From: Bacteroidota bacterium
Lineage (GTDB): Bacteria > Bacteroidota > Ignavibacteria > UBA10030 > UBA8401
Direction: 5' to 3'
DNA: 64,000 bases
Assembly (NCBI GenBank): GCA_041658205.1
Contig: JBBAAO010000001.1
Location: forward strand, 310,001-374,000
In this document: positions 25,235 through 34,213 of the stretch, piece by piece
Layout: each line of letters starts with the position of its first letter
Position numbering within the stretch: the first letter of the stretch is position 1
Made by a program: the position numbers and the translations under genes
The notes under the pieces: generated by a model
Told to the model about the DNA's origin: nothing
Seen by the model: only the letters and a program-made list of their open reading frames with translations
The model's database searches: none

Positions 25235-26347
25235 ATGCTACCAGTATCAAGACCATCGATTGGAAACGAAGAACTCGAAGAAGTAAAGAAAGTGTTCGAC
25301 ACAGGCTGGCTCGGTTTAGGTTCAACAGTATTTGAGTTTGAAAACAAGATCAAGGAATACATCGGCGCAAAGAACGTCATTGCTGTAAACACTGGAACAA
25401 CGGCCATCCATCTTGCCCTTGATGCGTTCGGGATAAAAGAAGGGGACGAAGTCATTGTTCCATCGCTGACATTCTGTGCCACCATTCAGGCGATCACCGC
25501 ATTGAAGGCTGTGCCGGTGTTCTGCGAAGTGTATGAATCCGACCTCAATATCGATATCAACGATGTGAAGAGGAAGATCACAAAGAAAACGAAGGCGATC
25601 ATCTGCGTCCACTACTACGGCAATGCCTGTGATATGGATGGTTTGTTCCAGATTGCCAAACCCCACGGGATCTTGATCATCGAGGATGCGGCGCATGCTT
25701 TTGGATCCTCTTATAAAGGGAAAAAGATCGGCAGCTTCGGTGATGCAACATGTTTTAGTTTTGACCCGATAAAGAATCTCACGACCGGTGAAGGAGGGGC
25801 TATCACGCTTGCAAATGACGAGATCGCGGAAGAGATCAGGCGGAAAAGGATCCTCGGTATTGACAAGGACACATGGCACAGGTACAGAAATGAACGAAGC
25901 TGGTTCTATGAGATTACGACACAAGGCTATCGTTACCATATGAGCAACATCAATGCAGCCATTGGACTTGCACAAATGAAGAAGTTCGAAGGATTCGTCA
26001 CAAGGAAGAAGGAGATCGTCCGGAAATATAACCAGGCATTTACCTCAGTGAAGGGATTGAAGACCCTAGCGATCAATATGGAAGAGACAGCGCCGTTCAC
26101 GTACATCATACGGGTTTTGGACGGTAAACGGGATGAAGCAATGGAATTCCTCAAAACGAAAGGGGTAGGAACTGGTGTTCACTACATCGCGAACCACATA
26201 CAACCGTTCTTCTTGAAATACTCGACACCGTTGCCTACCACGGATATTCTATGGAAGGAAATTCTTACGCTGCCGTTGTACAACGACATGAAGGACGAAG
26301 ACGTAGATTTGGTGATACTGTCTGTGAAAGAATTTTGCAGCAAATAG
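25235..26347 (+). CDS. DegT/DnrJ/EryC1 sugar aminotransferase
   Basis: A 370-aa PLP enzyme. VNTGTTAIHLAL binds the cofactor phosphate, IEDAAHAFGSSYKG has the pyridine-binding Asp, and FSFDPIKNLTTGEGG has the Lys that forms the internal aldimine. RYHMSNINAAIGLAQ is a further family signature. The GDEVIVPSLTFCATIQAI segment and the overall form resemble 4-aminotransferases such as PseC/PglE/RfbE, so it could aminate the 4-keto sugar made by the CapD-like enzyme at 2324. That pairing is inference. The gene is richer in GC than its surroundings. Confidence 0.88.
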   Translation: MLPVSRPSIGNEELEEVKKVFDTGWLGLGSTVFEFENKIKEYIGAKNVIAVNTGTTAIHLALDAFGIKEGDEVIVPSLTFCATIQAITALKAVPVFCEVYESDLNIDINDVKRKITKKTKAIICVHYYGNACDMDGLFQIAKPHGILIIEDAAHAFGSSYKGKKIGSFGDATCFSFDPIKNLTTGEGGAITLANDEIAEEIRRKRILGIDKDTWHRYRNERSWFYEITTQGYRYHMSNINAAIGLAQMKKFEGFVTRKKEIVRKYNQAFTSVKGLKTLAINMEETAPFTYIIRVLDGKRDEAMEFLKTKGVGTGVHYIANHIQPFFLKYSTPLPTTDILWKEILTLPLYNDMKDEDVDLVILSVKEFCSK

Positions 26348-26476
26348 CGATTGATCTGTCCAGCATTCCTGTCGAAAATATCCGACACCTGTGCTGGATT
26401 CACGATCTATATCTGTCATTTTCTATTTGATCAGATATCTATATTCATTTTTTTATTTCTATCCGAGCAATCAGTC

Positions 26477-27418
26477 ATGCAGCCGACAGTCAGCATAAAT
26501 TTATGTTGTTACAATTCCGAAAAGTACCTTCGTGAGACAATCGACAGTGTTATTAAGCAGACATGCAAGGATTGGGAACTAGTCATCATCAACGATGGTT
26601 CAAAAGATTCTACCGAAGCCATTGTTCATGACTATATTCAACGGGGTCATCCAATTCGCTACATCTATCAGGAGAATCACGGATTGGGATATTCCAGGAA
26701 TAAGGCGCTGGAGCACTCATCGGGTGAGTTCATTGCTTTTTTAGATCATGACGACCTCTGGGTCCCCGAAAAACTTGCAAAACAGGTTAGCGTCATGAGA
26801 AATAATCAGGATGTGGATTTTGTGTATTCTAACTACTATAAATTGACAACATATACAGGAAAGCGTTTAGCCCTTGGATTTAAAGATAAACAGCCAGAAG
26901 GAATGATTTTTTTTAAATTCCTGTATAGTTATCAAGTAGGCCTTTCTTCGGTCATGATATCGCGGAGATCGTTAAATTCACTCGATTCGTTGTTTGATGA
27001 GCGGTTCCAACATATCGAAGAATTCGACGTTTTTATGAGGGTTCTTTATAAACACAAGGCTTCCTATATTGATGAACCATTGTCTGTGTGGCGAATCCAC
27101 AAAAACATGGGAACAATGAGATCTCCAGAACGAGGTCCTAAAGAGATCCAATTTTTACTTGAAAAATTCAACCATATGGATCCGCTATTTGCAAAAAAAT
27201 ATCCTAAGGATGTCGAATATATTGAAGTTCAATTAATCAAGTACAGTGTCGCCAAATACGATATCCTTAACGGCAGAAGTTTAGCAGCGAGATCAAGTAT
27301 TGCTCCACATAAATGGTACAGTATCAGACTGTTCTTGGCCTACCTCTCATCATTTTTTCCTCAAGTATTAATCAAAATGATGAATGAATCTATTCTTTTT
27401 ATGAAAAGGATTCATTAA
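26477..27418 (+). CDS. Glycosyltransferase family 2
   Basis: A 313-aa protein. The start was placed at ATG 26477 because the family begins with VSINLCCYNSEKYLRETIDSV. An upstream in-frame extension would only add an unrelated hydrophobic stretch. VIINDGSKDST and FLDHDDLW supply the nucleotide and metal-binding Asp residues of the GT-A fold, and the EEFDVFMRVLYK region is the probable catalytic acidic site. It is a cytoplasmic-face transferase for the repeat unit. Confidence 0.88.
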   Translation: MQPTVSINLCCYNSEKYLRETIDSVIKQTCKDWELVIINDGSKDSTEAIVHDYIQRGHPIRYIYQENHGLGYSRNKALEHSSGEFIAFLDHDDLWVPEKLAKQVSVMRNNQDVDFVYSNYYKLTTYTGKRLALGFKDKQPEGMIFFKFLYSYQVGLSSVMISRRSLNSLDSLFDERFQHIEEFDVFMRVLYKHKASYIDEPLSVWRIHKNMGTMRSPERGPKEIQFLLEKFNHMDPLFAKKYPKDVEYIEVQLIKYSVAKYDILNGRSLAARSSIAPHKWYSIRLFLAYLSSFFPQVLIKMMNESILFMKRIH

Positions 27419-27426
27419 TTCATAAT

Positions 27427-28773
27427 ATGGGAAGCAATACACTTGAACATACTCCCGCTGATGCCTCGAAATGGGATGTCAAACCATCCAGTCGATCCGG
27501 TAAAATCATCACGAAACTTTTTTTCGCCGGTCTTTTTTTGGATTATTACGGTGGTTTCGGAATAAAGTATGCCGTGTTTGTCCTAGCATTCCTTTGGGTA
27601 TTGCAAAATAAATCAAGCATTCGCATCATCGGCGATCGTATGGCGGATTTTATTGTCATCCTACTTATCCCTTTGTTATTTATCATTATCCATACACCGG
27701 AAAATTATTTTTTCTCTTCAGAAAATGTCGATCTTATGAAGTTTATTGGACGATCGTATAATACAATATCTGTCGCAGCATGGTTCTTGTTGTACCCTTT
27801 ATTTATTTCTGTGGGAAGCAATTTTATTTATAAACAAATGATTGTGGGATTCAGAGCAGTCGCAATTATTGTGAGCATATTGTTTGTATTGAACTTGATC
27901 AATGTCATCGATGTACGACAATTCGAGGATTTTACGACAGAATATAAGGTTGGTGTATTTAGCCCAGATGTCCGGGTTGTGGATGATTTTGTAGAATCTA
28001 ATCAAAAAGTTGAAATTCGTCCATTTGTTGCCCATGCAATGATATTGATGCTGGGATTTGAATTGTTGCGTTCACCATTCTTCACCGCATTATATTTCAT
28101 TGCTCTTCTTATTTTGGGTCAACGAGGATTAATTATGGGGGGTGTATTTGTCTTTTTGTTTGTTACAGTGTTTTCAACAGCATCATCTTTCAGGTCTATT
28201 CTTAAAAAATATTTTCTGTTCATTCTTTTACTCGGTGCTGCAATCGCCCTCTTCGAACCAATCCGATACCGTATTACTGGAGTATTTCTTTCGAGAACAA
28301 CGGAACTCATCAATGTTGAAGATGGTTCAACGCTTGTTCGATTTGGTCATATTGATGGATATCTCACTTTGCTACAGAACAATCCAATTATCGCCTTCAT
28401 AGGTGCAGGGCCGATGGGTGAGATATACAATAATTTCATTGGAACGAAGATCCAAGTGATGGAAATGGCAATCATGAATACTGCGTTGTGGTTCGGAATA
28501 CCATATGCAATGTTGTATTTGTTCTGGCTGTATAAATCAGCGTATAAACTGTGGAAATTACGAAAGGCTCCTTTATTCGTTAAAAATGATATTGCACTGA
28601 TATTTGGAGCAATGGTCTTTTGGGTAACAGGAAATACCAATCCGTTATTGAACACACCGTTCAGTATCATTGCCTTTATGCTGATAACGTTGAGGATTTA
28701 TGAAATTACCGATGTTGTCTCTGCACAGGTCAAAAATACATCTGATACAGCTTCTCCGTTTAACAAGGAGTAA
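27427..28773 (+). CDS. Putative Wzy-type polymerase / O-antigen-ligase-like membrane protein
   Basis: A 448-aa protein with about 10-11 hydrophobic helices and a large periplasmic loop between about 170 and 190. A segment near 295-345 (TELINVEDGSTLVRFGHIDGYLTLLQNNP) has the R-x-x-x-W/Y-x-x-gl layout seen in Wzy/WaaL proteins. It is the only such candidate in a locus that already has Wzx, Wzz and an exporter, which supports a polymerase role. Such genes diverge strongly and the call rests mainly on topology and context. The stop overlaps the next start by 1 nt. Confidence 0.7.
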   Translation: MGSNTLEHTPADASKWDVKPSSRSGKIITKLFFAGLFLDYYGGFGIKYAVFVLAFLWVLQNKSSIRIIGDRMADFIVILLIPLLFIIIHTPENYFFSSENVDLMKFIGRSYNTISVAAWFLLYPLFISVGSNFIYKQMIVGFRAVAIIVSILFVLNLINVIDVRQFEDFTTEYKVGVFSPDVRVVDDFVESNQKVEIRPFVAHAMILMLGFELLRSPFFTALYFIALLILGQRGLIMGGVFVFLFVTVFSTASSFRSILKKYFLFILLLGAAIALFEPIRYRITGVFLSRTTELINVEDGSTLVRFGHIDGYLTLLQNNPIIAFIGAGPMGEIYNNFIGTKIQVMEMAIMNTALWFGIPYAMLYLFWLYKSAYKLWKLRKAPLFVKNDIALIFGAMVFWVTGNTNPLLNTPFSIIAFMLITLRIYEITDVVSAQVKNTSDTASPFNKE

Positions 28774-29672
28774 TGAAGGCAGATCGTGATACCGCTCAGT
28801 CTCGGATTGGAATGTCTAATTTTTTTATGAATACTCGTGAATTGAATTACCATATTGTCATCGTCACTCATAACAGTCAGGATTCCATTACGCTTTGCTT
28901 GGAGTCCATTCTTTCGCAAACTGTTTCTGATTACATGATTACAATCGTTGACTCCGGATCACGAGAGCGGGAATACCTTCAAAAGATTCATGGCGACAAA
29001 GTGAGGATATTATATGAATCAAATATCGGATTCAGCAGAGCAAATAATCTTGCAGCAAAAGACTTTATTGATACAATACCCTATACAATATTTGTCAATC
29101 CGGATGTCGTCTTACCTGGAGAATTTTTATCAGACATCGGCGATTATTTAAAAATAAACAAAGAAATTGGTATATTAGGTCCTAAACTATTACGGTATGA
29201 CCTGGAAAAGAACAGGGAATCTGATATTATAGACTCTACCGGGATTTTCCAAAAATGGTATGGTCGGTGGTATGATAGAGGGCAGGGAGAGATCGATCAT
29301 CAACAGTATGACGATAACTATTTAATGCCGGAAGCAATTTGCGGTGCATTAATGGTGTGCAGTTCTGATGCGATAAAACGTGTTCAGATCTCCCAAAACG
29401 AGTTTTTTCGAAACAATTTTTTCATGTATAAAGAGGATATCGAATTGAGCATCAGGACCAAGGCGGGTGGGTATCCGATACATTATAATCCAAAGATCAT
29501 AGCCTTTCATTGTCGCGGATGGAAAACCCGCAATGAGATGTCATATTTGTCCAAACATTTTTCTGCCAAAAATGAATTATTTATCAATCGAAAACGGGGA
29601 CCGGTGAAGTTTCTTTTTAGTCTTTGCAAACTGATTTTTGTGGAATTGCAGTCAGTTATGGGTCGAAAATAA
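28773..29672 (+). CDS. Glycosyltransferase family 2, rhamnosyltransferase-like
   Basis: A 299-aa GT-A protein. The start at ATG 28773 overlaps the polymerase stop, with AAGGAG only 2 nt before it. Internal ATGs at 28812 and 28827 are alternatives. IVIVTHNSQDSITLCLESIL is the nucleotide loop. GFSRANNLA and FVNPDVVLPGEFL are typical of the WbbL/RfbF rhamnosyltransferase-like subgroup, and MYKEDIELSIRTKAGGY provides the acidic ED motif. dTDP-rhamnose made by rmlBACD is a plausible donor. Confidence 0.87.
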   Translation: MKADRDTAQSRIGMSNFFMNTRELNYHIVIVTHNSQDSITLCLESILSQTVSDYMITIVDSGSREREYLQKIHGDKVRILYESNIGFSRANNLAAKDFIDTIPYTIFVNPDVVLPGEFLSDIGDYLKINKEIGILGPKLLRYDLEKNRESDIIDSTGIFQKWYGRWYDRGQGEIDHQQYDDNYLMPEAICGALMVCSSDAIKRVQISQNEFFRNNFFMYKEDIELSIRTKAGGYPIHYNPKIIAFHCRGWKTRNEMSYLSKHFSAKNELFINRKRGPVKFLFSLCKLIFVELQSVMGRK

Positions 29673-29674
29673 TC

Positions 29675-30874
29675 ATGCATTCCTCAGATATCATTATCAT
29701 AGGGGGAGGAATTGTCGGATTAGCGACTGCCGTTCAGCTAAGGAAGCATCATCCAAATCTCTCGATTATCATTATTGAAAAAGAAGCGTCCGTTGCGATA
29801 CATCAGACAGGACACAACAGTGGGGTACTCCATTCAGGTATCTATTATAAATCCGGGAGCCGCAAGGCAAAGAATTGTATTGATGGATACAATCAGATGG
29901 TGCAGTTTTGTTCACAGCATAATATTCCATATGAGATTTGCGGTAAGGTGATCGTGGCAACGGATGAAAGCGAATTGCCGGGTTTGCAGACCTTGTTTGA
30001 CCGCGGTATTGCAAATAGATTGAAGGGATTGCGAAAATTAGAACAACGGGAATTGAAGGAAATCGAACCGCACGTTAACGGAATACGGGGAATATTTGTT
30101 CCGCAGACCGGCATCGTTGATTATACTGCCGTTGCGAAAACAATGAAACACATCCTTCAACAGAGCGGCGTAGCAATGCACTTTAATGAGCAAGTCGTTT
30201 CAATAAAGAGTACAGATTCCAAGAATATCATTGAAACGAGCAATTCAGTCTATGAATCCAAAGTTGTTATAAGTTGTGCCGGTTTGCATTCGGACAGAAT
30301 TGCAAGGCTCACTCAGCCGGACTTGGAGGTGAGAATTATCCCGTTTCGCGGCGAATATTATTCGATCCGGAAAGAGAAGCAATACCTGGTGAATAATCTC
30401 ATTTACCCGGTTCCGGATCCCTCATTTCCTTTTTTAGGGGTTCATTTTACTCGAATGATCCATGGCGGTATAGAAGCCGGACCGAATGCTGTATTTGCTT
30501 TCAAGCGGGAGGGTTATTCACGGACAAGTTTTGATTTAAAAGATTTTTGGGAGGCCGTTTCGTGGCCCGGATTTCGAACGATGGCCAGAAAATATTGGAA
30601 GACAGGTGCAGGAGAATTCTATCGTTCACTCAGTAAATTGGCATTTACGACAGCATTGCAAAAATTGATTCCAGAGATCCAGCAGGATGACTTGATTGAG
30701 GGTGGGTCAGGAGTTCGCGCCCAGGCCTGCAGTATTACAGGCAATTTATTGGACGATTTCCATATTCTTGAAGAAGGGACGATCATTCACGTGTGTAATG
30801 CGCCATCCCCTGCAGCAACTTCATCACTTTCGATCGGTGACTACATATCAAATCAAGCATCGAAGTTTTTTTAA
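29675..30874 (+). CDS. lhgO: L-2-hydroxyglutarate oxidase-like FAD-dependent oxidoreductase
   Basis: A 399-aa flavoprotein from ATG 29675. The FAD-binding GGGIVG is at 10-15. HNSGVLHSGIYYKSGSRKAK, VPQTGIVDYTAVA and the C-terminal GGSGVRAQ are the signatures of LhgO/YgaF (DAO superfamily), and the length is standard. LhgO oxidises L-2-hydroxyglutarate to 2-oxoglutarate and feeds electrons to the membrane. Between a glycosyltransferase and an RmlC-like epimerase it is out of place: either it oxidises a sugar-derived hydroxy acid, or it was carried along. The gaps to both neighbours are short. Confidence 0.87.
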   Translation: MHSSDIIIIGGGIVGLATAVQLRKHHPNLSIIIIEKEASVAIHQTGHNSGVLHSGIYYKSGSRKAKNCIDGYNQMVQFCSQHNIPYEICGKVIVATDESELPGLQTLFDRGIANRLKGLRKLEQRELKEIEPHVNGIRGIFVPQTGIVDYTAVAKTMKHILQQSGVAMHFNEQVVSIKSTDSKNIIETSNSVYESKVVISCAGLHSDRIARLTQPDLEVRIIPFRGEYYSIRKEKQYLVNNLIYPVPDPSFPFLGVHFTRMIHGGIEAGPNAVFAFKREGYSRTSFDLKDFWEAVSWPGFRTMARKYWKTGAGEFYRSLSKLAFTTALQKLIPEIQQDDLIEGGSGVRAQACSITGNLLDDFHILEEGTIIHVCNAPSPAATSSLSIGDYISNQASKFF

Positions 30875-30896
30875 TTTAATACATATAGAGGATTAC

Positions 30897-31463
30897 ATGC
30901 AAATAAGCATTGAGTCAAAACATTTAAATGGTCTTGTTGTTATAAAACCTGAAGTTTTTCAGGATGACAGGGGTTTTTTTTTGGAAGCATTTAGAACGGA
31001 TCAATGTAAGGAGCTGGGGATTCCTGAGGTTTTTGTACAAGACAACCATTCGCGTTCAATGAAAAATGTGGTTCGAGGGTTACACTTTCAATGGGAACCG
31101 CCTATGGGAAAACTTATGCGAGTGACGTTTGGGAGTGCTTTCCTAGTTGCAGTTGATATCCGTACAGGGTCTCCGACACTTGGTCAATGGTATGGAAGGG
31201 AAGTATCTGCCGAAAACAAATTACAAATTTATGCTCCTGCTGGGTTTGCGCGGGGATTTTGTGTCCTTTCCGATTTTGCAGAAATCCAATATAAATGTAC
31301 CGGCATATATAGTAATAAAGCTGAATCCGGAATTCTTTGGAATGACCCTGAACTCGGTATAGAATGGCCTGTAAAAAATCCATTTTTATCAGGAAAAGAT
31401 GAAAAAGCGCAGACATTGAAACAATGGTTACAACGTGATGAATCAAATAATTTCAAATATTAA
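30897..31463 (+). CDS. RmlC-like dTDP-sugar 3,5- or 5-epimerase
   Basis: A 188-aa cupin from ATG 30897 with AGAGGA 5-10 nt upstream. DDRGFFLEAF, RGLHFQ (catalytic His), GFARGFCVLSDFAEIQYKC (Tyr region) and LWNDPELGIEWP are all RmlC motifs, and the protein is full length. It may act in a second 6-deoxysugar branch with the SDR at 31485 and the RmlD-like protein at 32457. It could also cover for the rmlC copy at 40346, which has a premature stop. Confidence 0.88.
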   Translation: MQISIESKHLNGLVVIKPEVFQDDRGFFLEAFRTDQCKELGIPEVFVQDNHSRSMKNVVRGLHFQWEPPMGKLMRVTFGSAFLVAVDIRTGSPTLGQWYGREVSAENKLQIYAPAGFARGFCVLSDFAEIQYKCTGIYSNKAESGILWNDPELGIEWPVKNPFLSGKDEKAQTLKQWLQRDESNNFKY

Positions 31464-31484
31464 TTTTTACAATAAGGATAAGTT

Positions 31485-32453
31485 ATGAAAATATTGGTTG
31501 CCGGCGGAGCTGGGTATATTGGTTCACTTTTGGTCCCAAAACTGCTTGATAGGGGTTATGAAGTTGATGTTGTAGATCTATTATGGTTTGGCAACAATTT
31601 GCCAATGCAAGTTAAGGTGATACAGAAAGATATTTTCTCTTTAAAGGAAGAAAATGTCAAAGGATATGAACAGATAATATTTTTAGCCGGATTATCGAAC
31701 GATCCAATGGCAGAATTTTCTCCAAGCATGAATTTTGTTTTTAATGCTTCAGCACCTGCATATCTGGCATACATAGCGAAACGTGCTGGAGTGAAAAGAT
31801 TCATTTATGCCGGTTCGTGTTCGGTGTATGGTTATACCGTCAATGAACTGTACAATGAAGAATCTCCGGCGGTATCCAACTATCCATACGGCATTTCCAA
31901 ACTTCAAGGTGAACAAGCATCATTGCAAATGGCGGATGAGAATTTTTCGGTGATCTGTTTTCGTCAAGGTACGGTAAGCGGATATAGTCCCCGAATGAGG
32001 TTAGATTTGATCGTGAATACGATGTTTAAATCTGCGTTGGAAAAAAATGAAATATACATCAGTAATCCTTCCATTTGGAGACCTATACTGAGTATTGAAG
32101 ACGCTGTTAATGGTTATGTAAGAGCAATCGAAGCTAGTTCTTCCATATCAGGTATTTTCAATATTGCTTCGGGAAACTTTACTGTGGGAGAGGTTGCTGA
32201 TTATGTGAAAACAGCTGTCGATAAGCATTTCAGTAAAAAAATTTCACTCAATATTAAACATATTCAAGATTTCAGAAACTATAAGGTAAGCATCGAAAAA
32301 GCAACAAATATTCTCAGCTTCAAGCCAAAACATGACGTTGAATCCATTCTTGAAAACTTGATTGCAAACTATGATGCGTTCAAGGATTTTTCAAACCCAA
32401 ACTTCTATAATATTCACGTTTTTAAAAATATTGAATCATCTATAAAATTATAA
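31485..32453 (+). CDS. NAD-dependent sugar epimerase/reductase (SDR)
   Basis: A 322-aa extended SDR. GGAGYIGS is at residues 7-14, AGSCSVYG provides the Ser and YPYGISK the Tyr-Lys pair. Similar proteins are often annotated as GDP-L-fucose synthase-like or UDP-glucose 4-epimerase-like. The substrate is not readable. It lies between RmlC-like and RmlD-like genes with gaps of 21 and 3 nt, so the three probably form one sugar pathway. Confidence 0.82.
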   Translation: MKILVAGGAGYIGSLLVPKLLDRGYEVDVVDLLWFGNNLPMQVKVIQKDIFSLKEENVKGYEQIIFLAGLSNDPMAEFSPSMNFVFNASAPAYLAYIAKRAGVKRFIYAGSCSVYGYTVNELYNEESPAVSNYPYGISKLQGEQASLQMADENFSVICFRQGTVSGYSPRMRLDLIVNTMFKSALEKNEIYISNPSIWRPILSIEDAVNGYVRAIEASSSISGIFNIASGNFTVGEVADYVKTAVDKHFSKKISLNIKHIQDFRNYKVSIEKATNILSFKPKHDVESILENLIANYDAFKDFSNPNFYNIHVFKNIESSIKL

Positions 32454-32456
32454 TAT

Positions 32457-33314
32457 ATGAAAATTGCAATTATTGGCGGTAACGGTCAATTAGGCTCAGA
32501 TATTGATGCTGTATTTTCATCCACACACGAGGTTGTAAGTTTGAATCATAGTGATATTGATATTATCAATGTAGGTCAAGTCAAAGAAATCTTATCCGCA
32601 ATTAAACCTGATGTTGTGATCAATACTGCAGCTGCACATAATGTCCCAAATTGTGAACAAGATTCTGCGCACGCATTTCTTGTTAACGGAATTGGAACGT
32701 TGAATTTGGCAACAATGTCAAATGTATTGAATTATGCGCTTGTCCATTACAGCACCGATTATGTATTTGATGGAATAAAAAAACGACCGTATTTTGAGGA
32801 TGACGCGACCAATCCGCTGAATGTCTATGCGATCACTAAACGTGCAGGCGAAAATTTTGTATTGAACTATTCTAAGCAAGGATATATCATTCGAATATCC
32901 GGTATTTATGGTAAGGTGCCATGTCGAGCAAAAGGAGGTAACTTTATAACAACGATGCTCCGTCTAGCAAATGAAAAGCCTGAAGTAAAAGTTGTTGGAA
33001 ATGAAATTTTAACTCCAACGTCGACGTATGATATTGCGATAAATACAAAACTTCTCATTGAAGAACGTCCCAGCCAGGGGATTTACCACATGACAAATGA
33101 AGGTGAATGTTCATGGTATGAATTTGCCAAAGAGATATTTTCAATAATGAAAATAAATACTCCATTGTTCGAGACAACCGTCAATCAAGAATCCATACCA
33201 ATAAAACGACCTTTTTATTCTGTATTGGAAAATGCCGCCTTGAAAAAAAATAATTTGAACGTTATGCCGCACTGGAAAGTGTCTTTGAAGTCATTTTTAA
33301 CATCAAATGTTTAA
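32457..33314 (+). CDS. RmlD-like dTDP-4-keto-6-deoxyhexose reductase
   Basis: A 285-aa SDR of the RmlD family. GGNGQLGSD is at residues 7-15. YSTDYVFDG is the family signature with the catalytic Thr, and YAITK the Tyr-Lys pair. EILTPTSTYDIA corresponds to the RmlD C-terminal substrate region. It is a paralogue, not a duplicate, of the rmlD at 40901. With the RmlC-like protein upstream it could make a second dTDP-6-deoxyhexose. It overlaps the following glycosyltransferase by 8 nt. Confidence 0.87.
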   Translation: MKIAIIGGNGQLGSDIDAVFSSTHEVVSLNHSDIDIINVGQVKEILSAIKPDVVINTAAAHNVPNCEQDSAHAFLVNGIGTLNLATMSNVLNYALVHYSTDYVFDGIKKRPYFEDDATNPLNVYAITKRAGENFVLNYSKQGYIIRISGIYGKVPCRAKGGNFITTMLRLANEKPEVKVVGNEILTPTSTYDIAINTKLLIEERPSQGIYHMTNEGECSWYEFAKEIFSIMKINTPLFETTVNQESIPIKRPFYSVLENAALKKNNLNVMPHWKVSLKSFLTSNV

Positions 33315-34209
33315 GCTGAATATGAATACCTCACCTCTTGTATCCATTATCGTACTGACGTTGAATGAAGAGAAAAATATTCATCGATGCCTTGAAAATG
33401 TATTCAATCAGGAAACGAAATACTCATTTGAAGTAATCGTCATAGATTCTGCGTCCGACGACAAAACATTGGAGATTGCTGGAAAATATCCCGTTCGAAT
33501 CCATAACATTCGCAGAGATGCGTTTCATCATGGCGGCACGAGAAATTTAGGTGCAGAACTTTCACAAGGTGATTATCTGATCTATATAGCAGGTGATGCA
33601 TGCCCAATGAGTTCAAATTGGTTGGATTTATTGGTTGATCCGCTGTTAAATGATGATCGTATATGTGCTGTTTATGGCAAACAATTTCCAAAAGCAGATT
33701 GTGATCCTATCAATACTTTCAGATTGTCGTGGAACTATCAGGATAAAATGATTCAAAAAAATACCGAATCGTTGAAGACATTCGGACATCGAAATTATTT
33801 CTTTTCAACGGTCAACTGTTCAATTAGAAAGATATCATGGAAATTGATTAAATTTAGAGAGGATATACCGATATTTGAGGATACTGCATTTGCAAAAGAG
33901 TTGATTGATTTGGGGTACACGATATCCTATATTCCGCTTGCTGGTGTGATACACTCTCATAATTTAGGCGTTCTTGACCTCTTCAAACGATATAGATCAA
34001 TGGGATTTGTGCAATCAAAGCTGAATTTTATTGAAAATCTCGGGAAAAGTTTCCAAAGTGAAGGAATTCACTATCTGATAAGCGGGATTAAATATTTATT
34101 GCATCAACATAATGTATATTGGATAGGGGTGTTTGTGCTCCAAACATTTATGGGATATCTGGGCTTGAACTATGGAAGATATCTTTCAAAATCCGGCAGG
34201 GAACTATAA
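33307..34209 (+). CDS. Glycosyltransferase family 2
   Basis: A 300-aa GT-A enzyme. VSIIVLTLNEEKNIHRCLENV is the N-terminal signature, VIDSASDDKTLEIA the nucleotide-binding loop and IAGDACPMSSNWLD carries the DxC/DxD-type metal site. FREDIPIFEDTAFAKEL holds the acidic catalytic pair. FHHGGTRNLGAELSQGD is common to rhamnosyl- and related transferases. The C-terminus carries a hydrophobic segment (YWIGVFVLQTFMGYLGL) that may attach it to the membrane. The start at 33307 overlaps the RmlD-like gene by 8 nt; ATG at 33322 is an alternative. Confidence 0.87.
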   Translation: MFKLNMNTSPLVSIIVLTLNEEKNIHRCLENVFNQETKYSFEVIVIDSASDDKTLEIAGKYPVRIHNIRRDAFHHGGTRNLGAELSQGDYLIYIAGDACPMSSNWLDLLVDPLLNDDRICAVYGKQFPKADCDPINTFRLSWNYQDKMIQKNTESLKTFGHRNYFFSTVNCSIRKISWKLIKFREDIPIFEDTAFAKELIDLGYTISYIPLAGVIHSHNLGVLDLFKRYRSMGFVQSKLNFIENLGKSFQSEGIHYLISGIKYLLHQHNVYWIGVFVLQTFMGYLGLNYGRYLSKSGREL

Positions 34210-34213
34210 TTGC

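Noticed and set aside
25322..25975. Long minus-strand frame (217 codons) opposite the aminotransferase gene
   Set aside because: It is a shadow of a well-supported PLP enzyme; the composition is Cys/Asp/Arg-rich and matches nothing.
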